From assembly GCF_017357425.1 (NCBI RefSeq), contig NZ_CP014571.1, positions 2,914,001-2,978,000 on the forward strand: a stretch of DNA of 64,000 nucleotides, given 5' to 3'. How positions within the stretch are numbered: position 1 is the first letter of the stretch; each line of letters opens with the position of its first letter. The translations under genes and the position numbers were made by a program. Positions 51,633-63,940 of this stretch are shown here, piece after piece. Under the pieces are notes generated by a model. That model made no database searches and was not told where the DNA came from. It saw only the letters and a list, made by a program, of their open reading frames with translations. The DNA comes from Arthrobacter sp. D5-1 (lineage in GTDB: Bacteria > Actinomycetota > Actinomycetes > Actinomycetales > Micrococcaceae).

Positions 51633-54134
51633 TCAAGCAACGAGGGTCCGGAGCAGCCGGGCTGAATGCCGTACCGACAATCCGGGCAGATAGGCGCGGC
51701 TTAGTGCCCGCCCCATTGCCGGAAGGTGCAACGGGTCTTGGTAATACATGTACAACGTTCGGTACTCGGGCTGGAACCTCGACTTAAAAGAAGCCAATGA
51801 CCTGAATCCATAAACCGGTTCCAGTGCCTGCCCGACGGCATCCAGAATTCCCGCCAGGCCCTCAGCCTGCTGTTCGATCTCGCCCTTCTCCCTGGCCAAG
51901 GGAGAACCTGACAATGAGATGACCTCTACGGAGCCACGCAGGTGCAGGATGGCCGAGGCAATCAGGAATTCCATGACTCCCGGGAAGGTGTCCCCGCGTC
52001 GCCTCATGAAGTCCAACGTCCAACTGACAACCTGGCCCTCCTCGTAGACCGGAAGCCAACTGGTGACCCCGTAGACGAACCCCGCCTCATCAACGGCAAC
52101 GCAGCACAGCACGTCGTCGTCCTCCAACTCGTCCAAGCCGCCCAGAGTGAAGCCCATCTCCGGAATTTTCTTCTGGGCCGCCCACTCCTCCGAGACCTCA
52201 GTGACTTGGGCGCGCACGGCGTGCGATAGCTCCGAGTAGCGGCCCCAGCTGGCTGTTATCCCCAGTTTTTTGGCACGGTTCAGCGATGTCCTGACGTTCT
52301 GCCACTCCTTACCCCGGAATTCCAGGTCCCTGATCCGCAGGCGGGTTTCCTGGGCAACAGCCACCCGACGGAAACCCCGCGCTTGAAGCATGGGCCACAG
52401 CTCATCCGTGCAGGAGTAGAAGCACGGTATCAACGCCTGCTGGGTGCAGAACTCGAGGAAGCCCCCAGCCGTTTCCAGACGATATCGGGCAGACCCAAAC
52501 GGGCCAGCCAACGTCAAGGCCACGTGACCATGGTGCTGGTAGGCCACTCCCCCAGTGCCGTCAACGTTGAACCAATACTTGTTGGGTTCCCAGAGCGCCA
52601 TCCAAGACAATGAGTCACCCCCGGATTTGACCAGGGTACGGGCTCTCTGGCGGGCCTGGTGGTCGAGTCCGCCGGAATGGTGTCCACGGATGAGCAGGAT
52701 CCATACGCCCACCAGCGCCACCAACCAGAACACCGTTCCGGAATACGAGAAGAGGAACACCTCCACGACATCACGTTCGGCGAAGACCTTCCGGTAGACG
52801 CCCGGCAGTGGAACGGGAAGATACTGCCTGGCCAATTCTGCAGCCAACCCCAGCAAGCCGCCGTCGCGGTCCATGCCGCCGGACGCAAACCACACCGCGG
52901 TGTAAGCGAGGCTAAGGCCCGCCCCGGTCAGGCCTACCAACCAGAAGATTCTGCGCCGGAGTCGATCCGACGACACCACCCGGAAGTGGCCACGGTAGAC
53001 AAAAAGCAGCACAGCCAGCACCAGCGGCACCAAGACGAGCGGTATCAGGTGCACCACTGCCGAGTTCAGCATGGGGATGTGGGGACGCCCCTGCAGCCTG
53101 GGCATGCCGGCAAAGAGGCTAAGGTAAATCGTTGACAACGCCACCACTACCAGTTGGACCCCGATCGCGATCCCCAAGGCCAGCCGGCGTCCACGTCTCA
53201 TGCCATCGGCACAAATGAGCAGCAGGACAACGGGTACCACTGCCAGCGCCAAACCGAACGGGCCCGTGTAACCTTGGCGCCCCACCTCCAAACAGGAAAC
53301 ATCAATGGTTCCCCCGCAGTTGCTTTCCAACTGGCTGAGAGTGGGCAAAGGATTCAGGATGACGTCCCGCAGCAATGCGAGGGGACCGGACGGACTCTTC
53401 GCTGCAGCAGTAACGATGGGACCCACCGCGAAGATTGCCATCGTCAAGGACAGAAGGTTCCGTACTTCCCTGCCCGTCGAGCGGTGCAGATGGAGATGTC
53501 CCTGGCTGCTTTGCATCCACCACCCTGCGGCCAATCCGATCAGGGCCCCCAGGAAACCCACCACCGTCTCAGCGTGCCCAACGTAGAGAACCAGGAGCAA
53601 GGAAACCGAAAGGGCCACCGTGCGCAGGCGCCGTTGCCACAGCGTAGGGAGCAGGGCGCTGGCTGCCAACGCAGTAGCCATCGCTGCCCCGTAGGGCCCA
53701 ATCAGCCGGCTATCCACCATTCGCGACAGCCAGCCGTCATTTGAGTACTGCGCCACTTGGGTGACCAGGAGGAATGCCGACACGCACGCGAACTGGGCGC
53801 CCAAGAAGACACAAGCAGTCTTGAGTGACCCCAAGTGCCGCTCGGCAAGGCCCAGAAGGAACACGATCATCAGGATCGCCGTGGCATAAGCCAAGGGATT
53901 GGTGGTGAAGAACAGCGACGTCCAAATGGACCACCATTCTCCAGACCGCAGACCATCAAGTGATACGCCGGCGAAAGCAAGCCACGGCTCCGGCGGACCG
54001 GACAGGAAACTGTCCGAAACCACGGACAACAACACAAACAAGCCCAGTACCAGCAGGGTGAACGGCGTGGCCCGCACGTGCCTGCCCGCCTGCAGCACGG
54101 CCGGCTTGATCACACCCTTGAGGGCACGGCTCAC
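51633..54134 (-). CDS. MprF-like protein: rhomboid-like membrane domain plus DUF2156 aminoacyl-lipid synthase domain
   Basis: An 833-residue membrane protein. The N-terminal 250 residues resemble a rhomboid fold (SGEWWSIWTSLFF, LLGLAERHLGSLKT), but the serine of GxSG is absent (GPYGAAMA). Several further helices follow to about residue 530, then the DUF2156/LPG-synthase C-terminal domain (AYQHHGHVALTLAGPFGSA, FRGKEWQNVRTSLNRAKKLG, RRGDTFPGVMEFLIASA). MprF-type domains transfer an amino acid from tRNA to phosphatidylglycerol, lowering surface charge. The GTG at 54134 overlaps the esterase stop by 4 nt. It ends the long atp transcription unit. Confidence 0.88.
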   Translation of the reverse strand: MSRALKGVIKPAVLQAGRHVRATPFTLLVLGLFVLLSVVSDSFLSGPPEPWLAFAGVSLDGLRSGEWWSIWTSLFFTTNPLAYATAILMIVFLLGLAERHLGSLKTACVFLGAQFACVSAFLLVTQVAQYSNDGWLSRMVDSRLIGPYGAAMATALAASALLPTLWQRRLRTVALSVSLLLVLYVGHAETVVGFLGALIGLAAGWWMQSSQGHLHLHRSTGREVRNLLSLTMAIFAVGPIVTAAAKSPSGPLALLRDVILNPLPTLSQLESNCGGTIDVSCLEVGRQGYTGPFGLALAVVPVVLLLICADGMRRGRRLALGIAIGVQLVVVALSTIYLSLFAGMPRLQGRPHIPMLNSAVVHLIPLVLVPLVLAVLLFVYRGHFRVVSSDRLRRRIFWLVGLTGAGLSLAYTAVWFASGGMDRDGGLLGLAAELARQYLPVPLPGVYRKVFAERDVVEVFLFSYSGTVFWLVALVGVWILLIRGHHSGGLDHQARQRARTLVKSGGDSLSWMALWEPNKYWFNVDGTGGVAYQHHGHVALTLAGPFGSARYRLETAGGFLEFCTQQALIPCFYSCTDELWPMLQARGFRRVAVAQETRLRIRDLEFRGKEWQNVRTSLNRAKKLGITASWGRYSELSHAVRAQVTEVSEEWAAQKKIPEMGFTLGGLDELEDDDVLCCVAVDEAGFVYGVTSWLPVYEEGQVVSWTLDFMRRRGDTFPGVMEFLIASAILHLRGSVEVISLSGSPLAREKGEIEQQAEGLAGILDAVGQALEPVYGFRSLASFKSRFQPEYRTLYMYYQDPLHLPAMGRALSRAYLPGLSVRHSARLLRTLVA

Positions 54135-55432
54135 CGGGACAGCTCCCAGCGGTCGGCAAGGAAACCCAAGGCTCCGGGCATTCCCCGGACAACAGCGTCC
54201 CAAGAGTGTCCTGCGTGCTGGATGGTATGTTCTTCTGCTGCGAAGCCTGCGCGCCGGGCAGCGTCAGCGAGCTCATGCATGTAGTCGGTGAATTCGTGGT
54301 CAGTTTCGCCGGCCGTGAAGTAGGCAGCACTTCCCGCATAAGTGCGTTGCTGCATCAAGGCCAAAGGCGTCCTCGACTCAAAAGCCGCTGTATCGCCGTC
54401 GAAGGAGTCCTGAATGGTCTTGTTTCGATCCTTGGCCAATGCAGGTTCCCGTTCCGCCGCGAACGCCAGCACGGTGGGGAAGAGCTCCGGGTGGGCTGTG
54501 CCCATCTGCATGGCACATGTACCCCCAAACGAGAAACCGCCCACGGCCCACAGCCGGGGGTCATCCGAGACGTCCAGCGTGGAGGTGATCCAGGCCGGAA
54601 CATCCATGGAGAGATATGTGTCCGCAGGGGCAATCATGCTGTCCATGCACATGGTGTTGGCGCCGCTTGAGCCGTTCGGATCCACCACCACCGTCACCGG
54701 AGCCAGTCCGTGGTGGGCTTCGGCGAAGCGGTCGAGTTGGGAGCGGAGCTGGCCGCCCGTCAACCAGTCGGCCGGGCCACCGGGCTGTCCTGAAAAGAGC
54801 ACCAGCACAGGCAGTTTGGGGCGGGGTTCGGTTTGATATGCGGGGGGAAGATAAATGTACGCTTCCCGTGCAGTGAAACCGGAAGTGGTGCCGGGGATGT
54901 CGGCCTTGCGCAGAATTCCGTGCGCCGGCATGGCCCCGGGGGCTTTCCACTCCGGGAGGGCGGGGCCGGGCTTACTACTGTCCGGACTCCGTTGAAGGCC
55001 GGCCTCCAGCGGCTGAATGCGGGCCACTGCAGTACCCAGCAAATCTCCTACCGAGTTGTTGAGCCCGAAGTAGAGATTCACTTGGACAGCACTCAGAAGA
55101 ACGACTCCCAGCATCGCCAGGACGCTGAGGGAGCGGCCTTTACCGGAGTTGCGTGGAAGGCGGGCCGCGCAGAGAAGGACAGCTGCAACCGCCGGCACAG
55201 ACCATGCCAGCGTCTCAAAGGGCAGGTTCTCTGAAAAAGTGGCCATGAGATCCACCAGGATCCAGTGGATCAACGCCACGATGCCGGCAGAAACGGCGAG
55301 AGAGCCCACAACGACCAGGGGCCAGGAACGTCGTCGTCGCCAGAGCAGGTACATTCCACCGGCAGCACCGCAAGCAATGCTGAACCAGAGGAACGGACCA
55401 CCAACCAGGCTGACGTCGGAAAGAAAATCCAT
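54131..55432 (-). CDS. Membrane-anchored esterase of the esterase D/mycolyltransferase-like group
   Basis: A 433-residue protein. About four N-terminal helices (residues 1-130) anchor an extracellular alpha/beta-hydrolase domain. The domain has YIYLPPAYQTEPRPKLPVLV, the nucleophile elbow GGFSFGG, and the C-terminal histidine in HAGHSWD. It resembles putative esterases and antigen-85-like proteins, so an acyl ester in the envelope is the likely substrate. It starts 5 nt after DUF2550 and is coupled to the MprF-like gene. Confidence 0.88.
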   Translation of the reverse strand: MDFLSDVSLVGGPFLWFSIACGAAGGMYLLWRRRRSWPLVVVGSLAVSAGIVALIHWILVDLMATFSENLPFETLAWSVPAVAAVLLCAARLPRNSGKGRSLSVLAMLGVVLLSAVQVNLYFGLNNSVGDLLGTAVARIQPLEAGLQRSPDSSKPGPALPEWKAPGAMPAHGILRKADIPGTTSGFTAREAYIYLPPAYQTEPRPKLPVLVLFSGQPGGPADWLTGGQLRSQLDRFAEAHHGLAPVTVVVDPNGSSGANTMCMDSMIAPADTYLSMDVPAWITSTLDVSDDPRLWAVGGFSFGGTCAMQMGTAHPELFPTVLAFAAEREPALAKDRNKTIQDSFDGDTAAFESRTPLALMQQRTYAGSAAYFTAGETDHEFTDYMHELADAARRAGFAAEEHTIQHAGHSWDAVVRGMPGALGFLADRWELSR

Positions 55433-55437
55433 AACGC

Positions 55438-55869
55438 CTAGCGCCAGGTACCGACGCCGATGACCGGACCGGCCTCCAACCAGGAGGACAACCCTGCGTA
55501 AGCGTCGAAATTCATGGCGAGCATGAACTTTTGGCCTTCGTACTGCAATTCAACAACCACAACGCCGGGCTGCACCCTGACGAGTTCATCTTCCGTGGGT
55601 TGGCGGCGGCCCAGCAGTTCGAGCGAACTGCGCGTAAATCTGTGCTTGGGGATCACGCTCAAGGACATCAAGCGGAACCACTCCAGCTCATTGTCCTGAT
55701 AACGACAAACCCCCATCTGCCAGCTGTTTCCAGCCGTGCAAATGGAGGCGTCTACCGTGCCCAGGGCACGCCGCAGGTTGAAGCGGCGCACCCCGAACAG
55801 GCACAGTGAAATGATCAGCAACGTAAACGCTGTTGCCAGGGCGATGAACGGAATAAGGGAATCGTCCAT
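55438..55869 (-). CDS. DUF2550 membrane protein
   Basis: A 143-residue protein with one N-terminal helix (about residues 6-28) and a soluble domain: RRALGTVDASIC, SWQMGVCRYQDNELEWFRLMSLS and VVVVELQYEGQKFMLAM. It is the standard gene following atpC in actinobacteria and has no known role. ATG 55869 lies 10 nt after the atpC stop; the longer open frame upstream overlaps atpC. Confidence 0.88.
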   Translation of the reverse strand: MDDSLIPFIALATAFTLLIISLCLFGVRRFNLRRALGTVDASICTAGNSWQMGVCRYQDNELEWFRLMSLSVIPKHRFTRSSLELLGRRQPTEDELVRVQPGVVVVELQYEGQKFMLAMNFDAYAGLSSWLEAGPVIGVGTWR

Positions 55870-55879
55870 CAAGGTCGTG

Positions 55880-56164
55880 CTATCGGATCCCCGCTGTAGC
55901 CGCTTCGCCCAATTTGGCGTTGTCAGCAACAATGACCACGCGATCGTTGTCAACGGAGAAGAATCCGCCGTCGACCACTACCGCAATACGGTCACCGGAA
56001 ACCGGCTGGATTGCCAGCTCGCCCTCAGCCAGGATGGCCAGAAGGGGCGAGTGGCCCGGCAGGATTCCGATTTCACCATCGCTGGTGCGGGCCTTCACCA
56101 TCTTGGCCGCGCCGGACCACACGAAGTGGTCCGCTGCGACAATCTCAACCTCGAGCTCAGCCAT
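55880..56164 (-). CDS. atpC: F1 ATP synthase epsilon subunit (short form)
   Basis: A 94-residue epsilon subunit. The N-terminal beta-sandwich is complete (VKARTSDGEIGILPGHSPLL), but the protein stops at about the end of that domain. The C-terminal helical hairpin that inhibits ATP hydrolysis in E. coli (138 residues) is missing. It starts 1 nt after the atpD stop and precedes DUF2550 by 10 nt. Confidence 0.96.
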   Translation of the reverse strand: MAELEVEIVAADHFVWSGAAKMVKARTSDGEIGILPGHSPLLAILAEGELAIQPVSGDRIAVVVDGGFFSVDNDRVVIVADNAKLGEAATAGIR

Positions 56165-56165
56165 A

Positions 56166-57701
<1,536 letters not shown>

Positions 57702-58592
57702 CTAAGACGCGAGGGCGTCGGCGCCGGCAACGATTTCGGAAAGCTCCTGCGTAATCTCGGCCTGGCGGGCCGTGTTGCGAAGGCGCGTGTACTTCTTGAT
57801 CAAATCCGTAGCGTTGTCACCGGCCGACTTCATGGCACGCTGGCGGGCTGCGAGCTCGGAAGCAGCGGCCTGCAGCATGGCTGCGAAGATGCGGGACTCG
57901 ATGTAACGCGGAAGCAGTGCGTCAAGCACCTGCTCTGTTTCCGGTTCAAACTCGTACAACGGCAACAGCTCGGATTCCGAGGTTGCTTCCTCTTCGACGA
58001 CCTCCAGCGGAAGCAAACGGATAACCGTAGGCTCCTGCGTCACCATCGACTTGAAGCGGGTGTAGACGACGTGGATCTCATCCACGCCACCCTCTTCGAA
58101 GTCAGTGGAGAAGTCTTCGAGAAGTGCAGCTCCGACTTCCTGTGCTGTTTCGAATTCCGGCGCGTCCGTGCCACCGGTCCATACGCGGGCGTATGCCCGG
58201 TTGCGGAAATCGAAGTACGCCTGCGCCTTGCGGCCAACCAGGTACGCCTTGACTTCCTTGCCTTCTGCGTGAAGAAGCTCGGTGAGACCTTCAGCCTGCT
58301 TGAGCACGCTCGCGGAGTACGATCCTGCAAGGCCACGGTCCGATGTAATGATCAGGACTGCGGCACGGCGGATCTGCTCCGGCTCGGTGGTCAGCGGGTG
58401 GTCGATTTCGCTCTGAGTTGCGACAGCAGAAACGGCGCGGGTAATCGCGTTCGCGTAGGGCAGTGAAGCTGCTACGCGGGCGCGGGCCTTACCGATGCGC
58501 GAGGTAGCGATCAGTTCCATCGCCTTGAAGATCTTGCGCATCGACGTCGTCGAGCTGATCTTCTGACGGTAGACCCGAATCTGGGCTCCCAT
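57702..58592 (-). CDS. atpG: F1 ATP synthase gamma subunit
   Basis: A 296-residue central-stalk subunit. Terminal helices [20 protein letters not shown] (N) and the C-terminal [19 protein letters not shown] form the coiled-coil rotor, and [13 protein letters not shown] is the conserved signature. The gene is separated from atpA by a hairpin-bearing gap of 76 nt, the largest internal gap of the F1 genes besides atpG-atpD. Confidence 0.97.
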   Translation of the reverse strand: MGAQIRVYRQKISSTTSMRKIFKAMELIATSRIGKARARVAASLPYANAITRAVSAVATQSEIDHPLTTEPEQIRRAAVLIITSDRGLAGSYSASVLKQAEGLTELLHAEGKEVKAYLVGRKAQAYFDFRNRAYARVWTGGTDAPEFETAQEVGAALLEDFSTDFEEGGVDEIHVVYTRFKSMVTQEPTVIRLLPLEVVEEEATSESELLPLYEFEPETEQVLDALLPRYIESRIFAAMLQAAASELAARQRAMKSAGDNATDLIKKYTRLRNTARQAEITQELSEIVAGADALAS

Positions 58593-58620
58593 ACTTATCC
58601 TTTCCTAAGTTCCCGATGTG

Positions 58621-58658
58621 CTGCCCTGCCGGGGCCCTTGCGGACCCCGGCAGGGCAG
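58621..58658. other. Hairpin between atpA and atpG
   Basis: A perfect 14-bp stem (58621-58634 with 58645-58658) with a 10-nt loop lies in the 76-nt gap. No T run follows, so RNA processing or stability is more likely than full termination. Confidence 0.8.
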
Positions 58659-58668
58659 GTGATCGGAA

Positions 58669-60306
<1,638 letters not shown>

Positions 60307-60391
60307 CTGCAGTCCCTGCTCTCCTGTTTTCGTGATCATCGTTGCTCACGATGACCGGGTTTTATATCAGTTAAGTTGTGCTTTGATCTGG

Positions 60392-61219
60392 CTAGCCAGC
60401 GAGCTGACGGCGGAGTTCGGTCAGGCGGGCGATGACCGAAGCGTCGAGCACTTCGTCACCTACCTGGACACGGATCCCACCGATCAGTGCGGGGTCAACA
60501 TTGAGGTTGACCTTCAGTTCGCGGCCGTACAGGGCATCCAGCCCGGCCTGCAGACGGCTGGCCTGCGTTTCCGTCAACGGACGGGTAACGCTGACAGTTG
60601 CAATCCAGCGCTGCTGACGCTTGGCTGCAAGCTTGGCGAAAGACTCGACGAGCTTGCTCGGCTTGACACCGCGCGGCTGCGTAACTGCCTGGCTGATGAG
60701 AACCTTTGCTTCCTCGCTGCTGCCAGGAACAAGCTTCTCGGCCAGTGCAATCTTTGCCGCAGGGGAACCCTGCGGCTCGGACAGAGCACGTTGTACTTCG
60801 TGGCTGGAGGCGACGATCTGGTTGAAGGCAAACAGATCGTTTTCCAGCTCTTCCAGCCCCGTGATACCGGAGGCAGAAACCGCCGACTTGTTTTCAGCTA
60901 CGGCAATGACAACCGTGGCGGCAAGCGTCTCGAGTGCATCGCCGATATCGCGTGCCGATGCCCAGCGTGAGCTGGCCAGTCCGCCCGCAATTTCAGCAGC
61001 ATCAGCGGAGACTTTTCCGCCAACCAGCTGCTTGACCAGCGCCGACTTTTCGTCTCCAGTACGGGACGGGTCAGTCAGGGCGCGGCGCAAGCCAGCCGAG
61101 CTGTCCACCGTTCCCAGGATTCCGAAGAGGTCCTTAGCCAACTGCAGCGAGGCGAAGGGAAGCTTGGCTTCCAACTGCGCCAGTGCTGTGGTCAGCGATT
61201 CGCTCGATATACCTGCCAT
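60392..61219 (-). CDS. atpH: F1 ATP synthase delta subunit
   Basis: A 275-residue peripheral-stalk subunit, longer than the E. coli form (177) but typical for actinobacteria. The C-terminal family region includes VNLNVDPALIGGIRVQVGDEVLDAS. The ATG shares one base with the atpF stop (TAATG). Confidence 0.95.
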   Translation of the reverse strand: MAGISSESLTTALAQLEAKLPFASLQLAKDLFGILGTVDSSAGLRRALTDPSRTGDEKSALVKQLVGGKVSADAAEIAGGLASSRWASARDIGDALETLAATVVIAVAENKSAVSASGITGLEELENDLFAFNQIVASSHEVQRALSEPQGSPAAKIALAEKLVPGSSEEAKVLISQAVTQPRGVKPSKLVESFAKLAAKRQQRWIATVSVTRPLTETQASRLQAGLDALYGRELKVNLNVDPALIGGIRVQVGDEVLDASVIARLTELRRQLAG

Positions 61220-61776
61220 TACTTAGCTGCACCTGCGCTCTGGGTCTCCAGATCTGCAAGGAAGCGGTCCACAACGCGTGCGGCGCGCTGGTCGTCGGTG
61301 AGTGCTTCACCAACGATGCGGCCGGCCAGCGTGGTGGCCAGGGTGCCTACCTCGGAACGAAGCGAGACAACAGCTGCCTGGCGCTCCGACTCGATGGCAG
61401 CGTGTGCCTGCTCGGTGATGCGGGCAGACTCTGCTGCAGCCTTGGCCTTGAGGTCCGCAAGGATCTGGGCGCCTTCGGCGCGTGCTTCTTCACGGATTCG
61501 GTTGGCTTCGGCGCGGGCGTCGGTGAGCTGCTGCTTGTACTCTTCAAGAGCTGCAGAAGCTTCCGCCTGGGCCGCTTCGGCCTTTGCAATGCCACCTTCG
61601 ATTGCTTCGGCGCGCTCTGCGAAGGTCTTCTCGAACATCGGGACAACAAACTTGACCACGATGTACATGAGGACCGCAAAGCCGACGAGGACAACGCCCA
61701 TTTCCCAGACGTTGGGAACGAGCGGGTTGCTCTTCGCTTCGCCTTCAGTGGCGGCTGAGATGATCAGCTGATTCAT
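61219..61776 (-). CDS. atpF: F0 ATP synthase b subunit
   Basis: A 185-residue peripheral-stalk subunit. One N-terminal membrane helix (about 25-47, EMGVVLVGFAVLMYIVVKFV) is followed by a long charged helix rich in Ala, Glu, Lys and Gln. It is not fused to delta, unlike mycobacterial AtpFH. Confidence 0.96.
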   Translation of the reverse strand: MNQLIISAATEGEAKSNPLVPNVWEMGVVLVGFAVLMYIVVKFVVPMFEKTFAERAEAIEGGIAKAEAAQAEASAALEEYKQQLTDARAEANRIREEARAEGAQILADLKAKAAAESARITEQAHAAIESERQAAVVSLRSEVGTLATTLAGRIVGEALTDDQRAARVVDRFLADLETQSAGAAK

Positions 61777-61827
61777 ATTTCACCCGTCCTATCTACTCGT
61801 GCGTCGAATTCGCTTGGGTTCTTATTA

Positions 61828-62046
61828 TTAGGAAAGAACGAAAGCGAAGACGAGGCCGAGGATGGCAAGAGCTTCAGTCAGTGCCAGGCCAAGGAACGCG
61901 ATCGGCTGCAGCACACGCTGAGCTTCCGGCTGACGTGCAACACCGTTGATGTACGCGGCGAACACGAGACCCACACCGATACCACCGCCGATGGCCGAGA
62001 GACCGTAGCCGATGAGGTTGAGGGAGCCGTTGATGGTGCCTTCCAT
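61828..62046 (-). CDS. atpE: F0 ATP synthase c subunit
   Basis: A 72-residue proteolipid with two helices and the polar loop ARQPEA. The ion-carrying residue is Glu58 in LALTEALAI. The flanking residues do not show the Na+-binding set, so protons are the likely coupling ion. A GAAAGGAAG ribosome-binding site precedes the ATG. Confidence 0.97.
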   Translation of the reverse strand: MEGTINGSLNLIGYGLSAIGGGIGVGLVFAAYINGVARQPEAQRVLQPIAFLGLALTEALAILGLVFAFVLS

Positions 62047-62125
62047 TTTTTCTTCCTTTCAAGATGCCGCCCGTGCGGCAGGTTGTTTGGGTTGCTTCAT
62101 CCCCGCAAGGGGAAGTTTTGGGAGC

Positions 62126-62926
62126 CTAGTGGCTGTCGGCGTGCAGGGCGCCTTCGATGTAGATCGCGGTCAACAGGGTGAACACGTAAGCCTGCAGGGC
62201 CATGATCAGTGCTTCGAGCATGTACATGGCGATTGCGCCGACGAGGACCAGGACCGATGCGCCCTTGAGCAGGACGTTCTCCTGCATGACAAGGAACTCG
62301 ATGCCGGAACCGGCGAGCATGACGATCAGGTGACCGGCCAGCATCGTCGCGAACAGACGGAGGCTGTGCGTGACCGGGCGGACCAAGAAGTTGGAGATGA
62401 TTTCGATCGGTACCACGATCGGGAGGATGTACCACGGGACGCCGGAAGGAACGGTGGCGAGCTTGAAGTACTTCAGGCCGTTCTTCTTGATGCCGATGAT
62501 GATCCAGGTGAAATACACGATGCCGGCCATGACGTAGGCGCCGCCTACGTGTGAGAAGCTCGGCAGCTGAATCACAGGGATGGCGCCGTAGATGTTGTTC
62601 ACCAAAATGAAGAAGAACAAGCTGAACAGCAGCGGGACGTACTTGATGAAGTCCTTGCCGCCGATGATGTCCTTGGCGATGCTGTTGCGGACGAAGCCGT
62701 AAGCCATCTCGCCTGCGAACTGCAGCTTGCCGGGTACCAGCTGCTGCTTACGTGCAGCGAGGATGAAGAATGTAGCGATAATGACGACCGAAAGAATCAC
62801 CAGCAGCATCTGCTTGGAGAATCCGTCGTGCGCACCCCAAGGCAGGATTGCCGGCAGGTGCATTTCGTCGATTCCGGGTGGGGTGAAGGACCCCGAATCC
62901 TGGGCGGGGAGCGCAAGCGCGATCAA
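62126..62926 (-). CDS. atpB: F0 ATP synthase a subunit
   Basis: A 266-residue stator subunit forming the proton half-channels, with about six helices. The essential arginine lies in THSLRLFATMLAGH. The start is TTG, supported by GAGAGGAAA 5 nt upstream and no better in-frame ATG. It is the first structural atp gene. Confidence 0.97.
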   Translation of the reverse strand: MIALALPAQDSGSFTPPGIDEMHLPAILPWGAHDGFSKQMLLVILSVVIIATFFILAARKQQLVPGKLQFAGEMAYGFVRNSIAKDIIGGKDFIKYVPLLFSLFFFILVNNIYGAIPVIQLPSFSHVGGAYVMAGIVYFTWIIIGIKKNGLKYFKLATVPSGVPWYILPIVVPIEIISNFLVRPVTHSLRLFATMLAGHLIVMLAGSGIEFLVMQENVLLKGASVLVLVGAIAMYMLEALIMALQAYVFTLLTAIYIEGALHADSH

Positions 62927-63007
62927 CGCGTTTCCTCTCTGCTGTGTCCATCATTGGGCATTGGTTGGAATCCGGAAGCGTTGGACGCATCCACAATCCA
63001 TGTGAAA

Positions 63008-63343
63008 TTATTTGGCATTACTGTCCCCGTCCGTGGACGGACCGCTGTCTGCGTTGCTCTCGCCAGCAGAGGAGCTTTGCCTGGTGAGGCCGTGCATATG
63101 GGAAAGATAGAACCCTCCTGCGGCTCCCAGCAGAGCGCCAAGGAGCACAATCCAGCGGGTCCCCCACAGATTATCCAGACCCCAGCCTATCAAACTCCAG
63201 ACAATGATCCCGCCAATGATGTAGCTGAAGACGGCGATGCCGGCGTTGTATCCGCCGTCGTTTCCGGCTTCTGCGGCTTCATTGGCTTTCCCACGTTGCT
63301 GGGCTGGTGCGGCCGGGCGTGAATATCGCTTACGCGGAGACAT
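63008..63343 (-). CDS. AtpZ/AtpI-family small membrane protein
   Basis: A 111-residue protein with two predicted helices (about 38-58 and 65-85: FSYIIGGIIVWSLIGWGLD, then GALLGAAGGFYLSHMHG). It belongs to the AtpZ/AtpI family, linked to c-ring assembly or Mg2+ handling. ATG 63343 lies 14 nt inside the preceding gene, so the two are coupled. The tail is Ser/Asp-rich. Confidence 0.85.
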   Translation of the reverse strand: MSPRKRYSRPAAPAQQRGKANEAAEAGNDGGYNAGIAVFSYIIGGIIVWSLIGWGLDNLWGTRWIVLLGALLGAAGGFYLSHMHGLTRQSSSAGESNADSGPSTDGDSNAK

Positions 63344-63821
63344 CCGGGCCACCCTTCTTCTCTTCAGGATCGTTGTAGATCTGGAGGCGGGCCTTGCTGA
63401 AACCATGGATTTCTGCTGCCTGCCAGAAGACAACCGTGACCACTGCGCCAATCAGGAACCAGCGGTGGTGGAGCCAATCCGGCGCGCCGAGCACAAACAG
63501 TACTACGGCAAAACCGACCACTTTGATGAAATACGTAGCAACAAAGAGGCCAACGGCGCCTGAAGGGTTGTTGCGGCCCACATAGTGGCCTATCAAAAGG
63601 CTGATGCCAAAGAAGAGCATCACCAGCGCGGCGCCGAACGCCGCTGAAAGCGCACCCTGACCGCCGTTCATTACGGCCGCGATCACGCAGGTGACTGCGG
63701 TGGCCGCGACTGCGGCGGAGGCGCTCAGAAGAAGTAACCGGAGCCACAACGAGGATGCCTTGCCCATGGAACCAACACCACGTTTACCGGACGGGCGTCC
63801 GGTTTCGGCGTTGGATGTCAT
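63330..63821 (-). CDS. AtpI-like membrane protein
   Basis: A 163-residue protein with four predicted helices (LLLLSASAAVAATAVTCVIA, GAALVMLFFGISLLIGHYV, VATYFIKVVGFAVVLFVLG, WFLIGAVVTVVFWQAAEIHG). Its place at the head of the atp operon and its topology fit the AtpI assembly-factor group. A later start (MGKASS) is possible. Confidence 0.82.
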   Translation of the reverse strand: MTSNAETGRPSGKRGVGSMGKASSLWLRLLLLSASAAVAATAVTCVIAAVMNGGQGALSAAFGAALVMLFFGISLLIGHYVGRNNPSGAVGLFVATYFIKVVGFAVVLFVLGAPDWLHHRWFLIGAVVTVVFWQAAEIHGFSKARLQIYNDPEEKKGGPDVSA

Positions 63822-63940
63822 GGGGATACCAATCCTCGTGGCACAGGTGCCATATTCTCAAAGTGGGGTTACGGGCGAGTGACTGTCCGCAGAAAGAATT
63901 CTACATGAGATAGAACTGTGACGATAACCAGGCGCCACAA

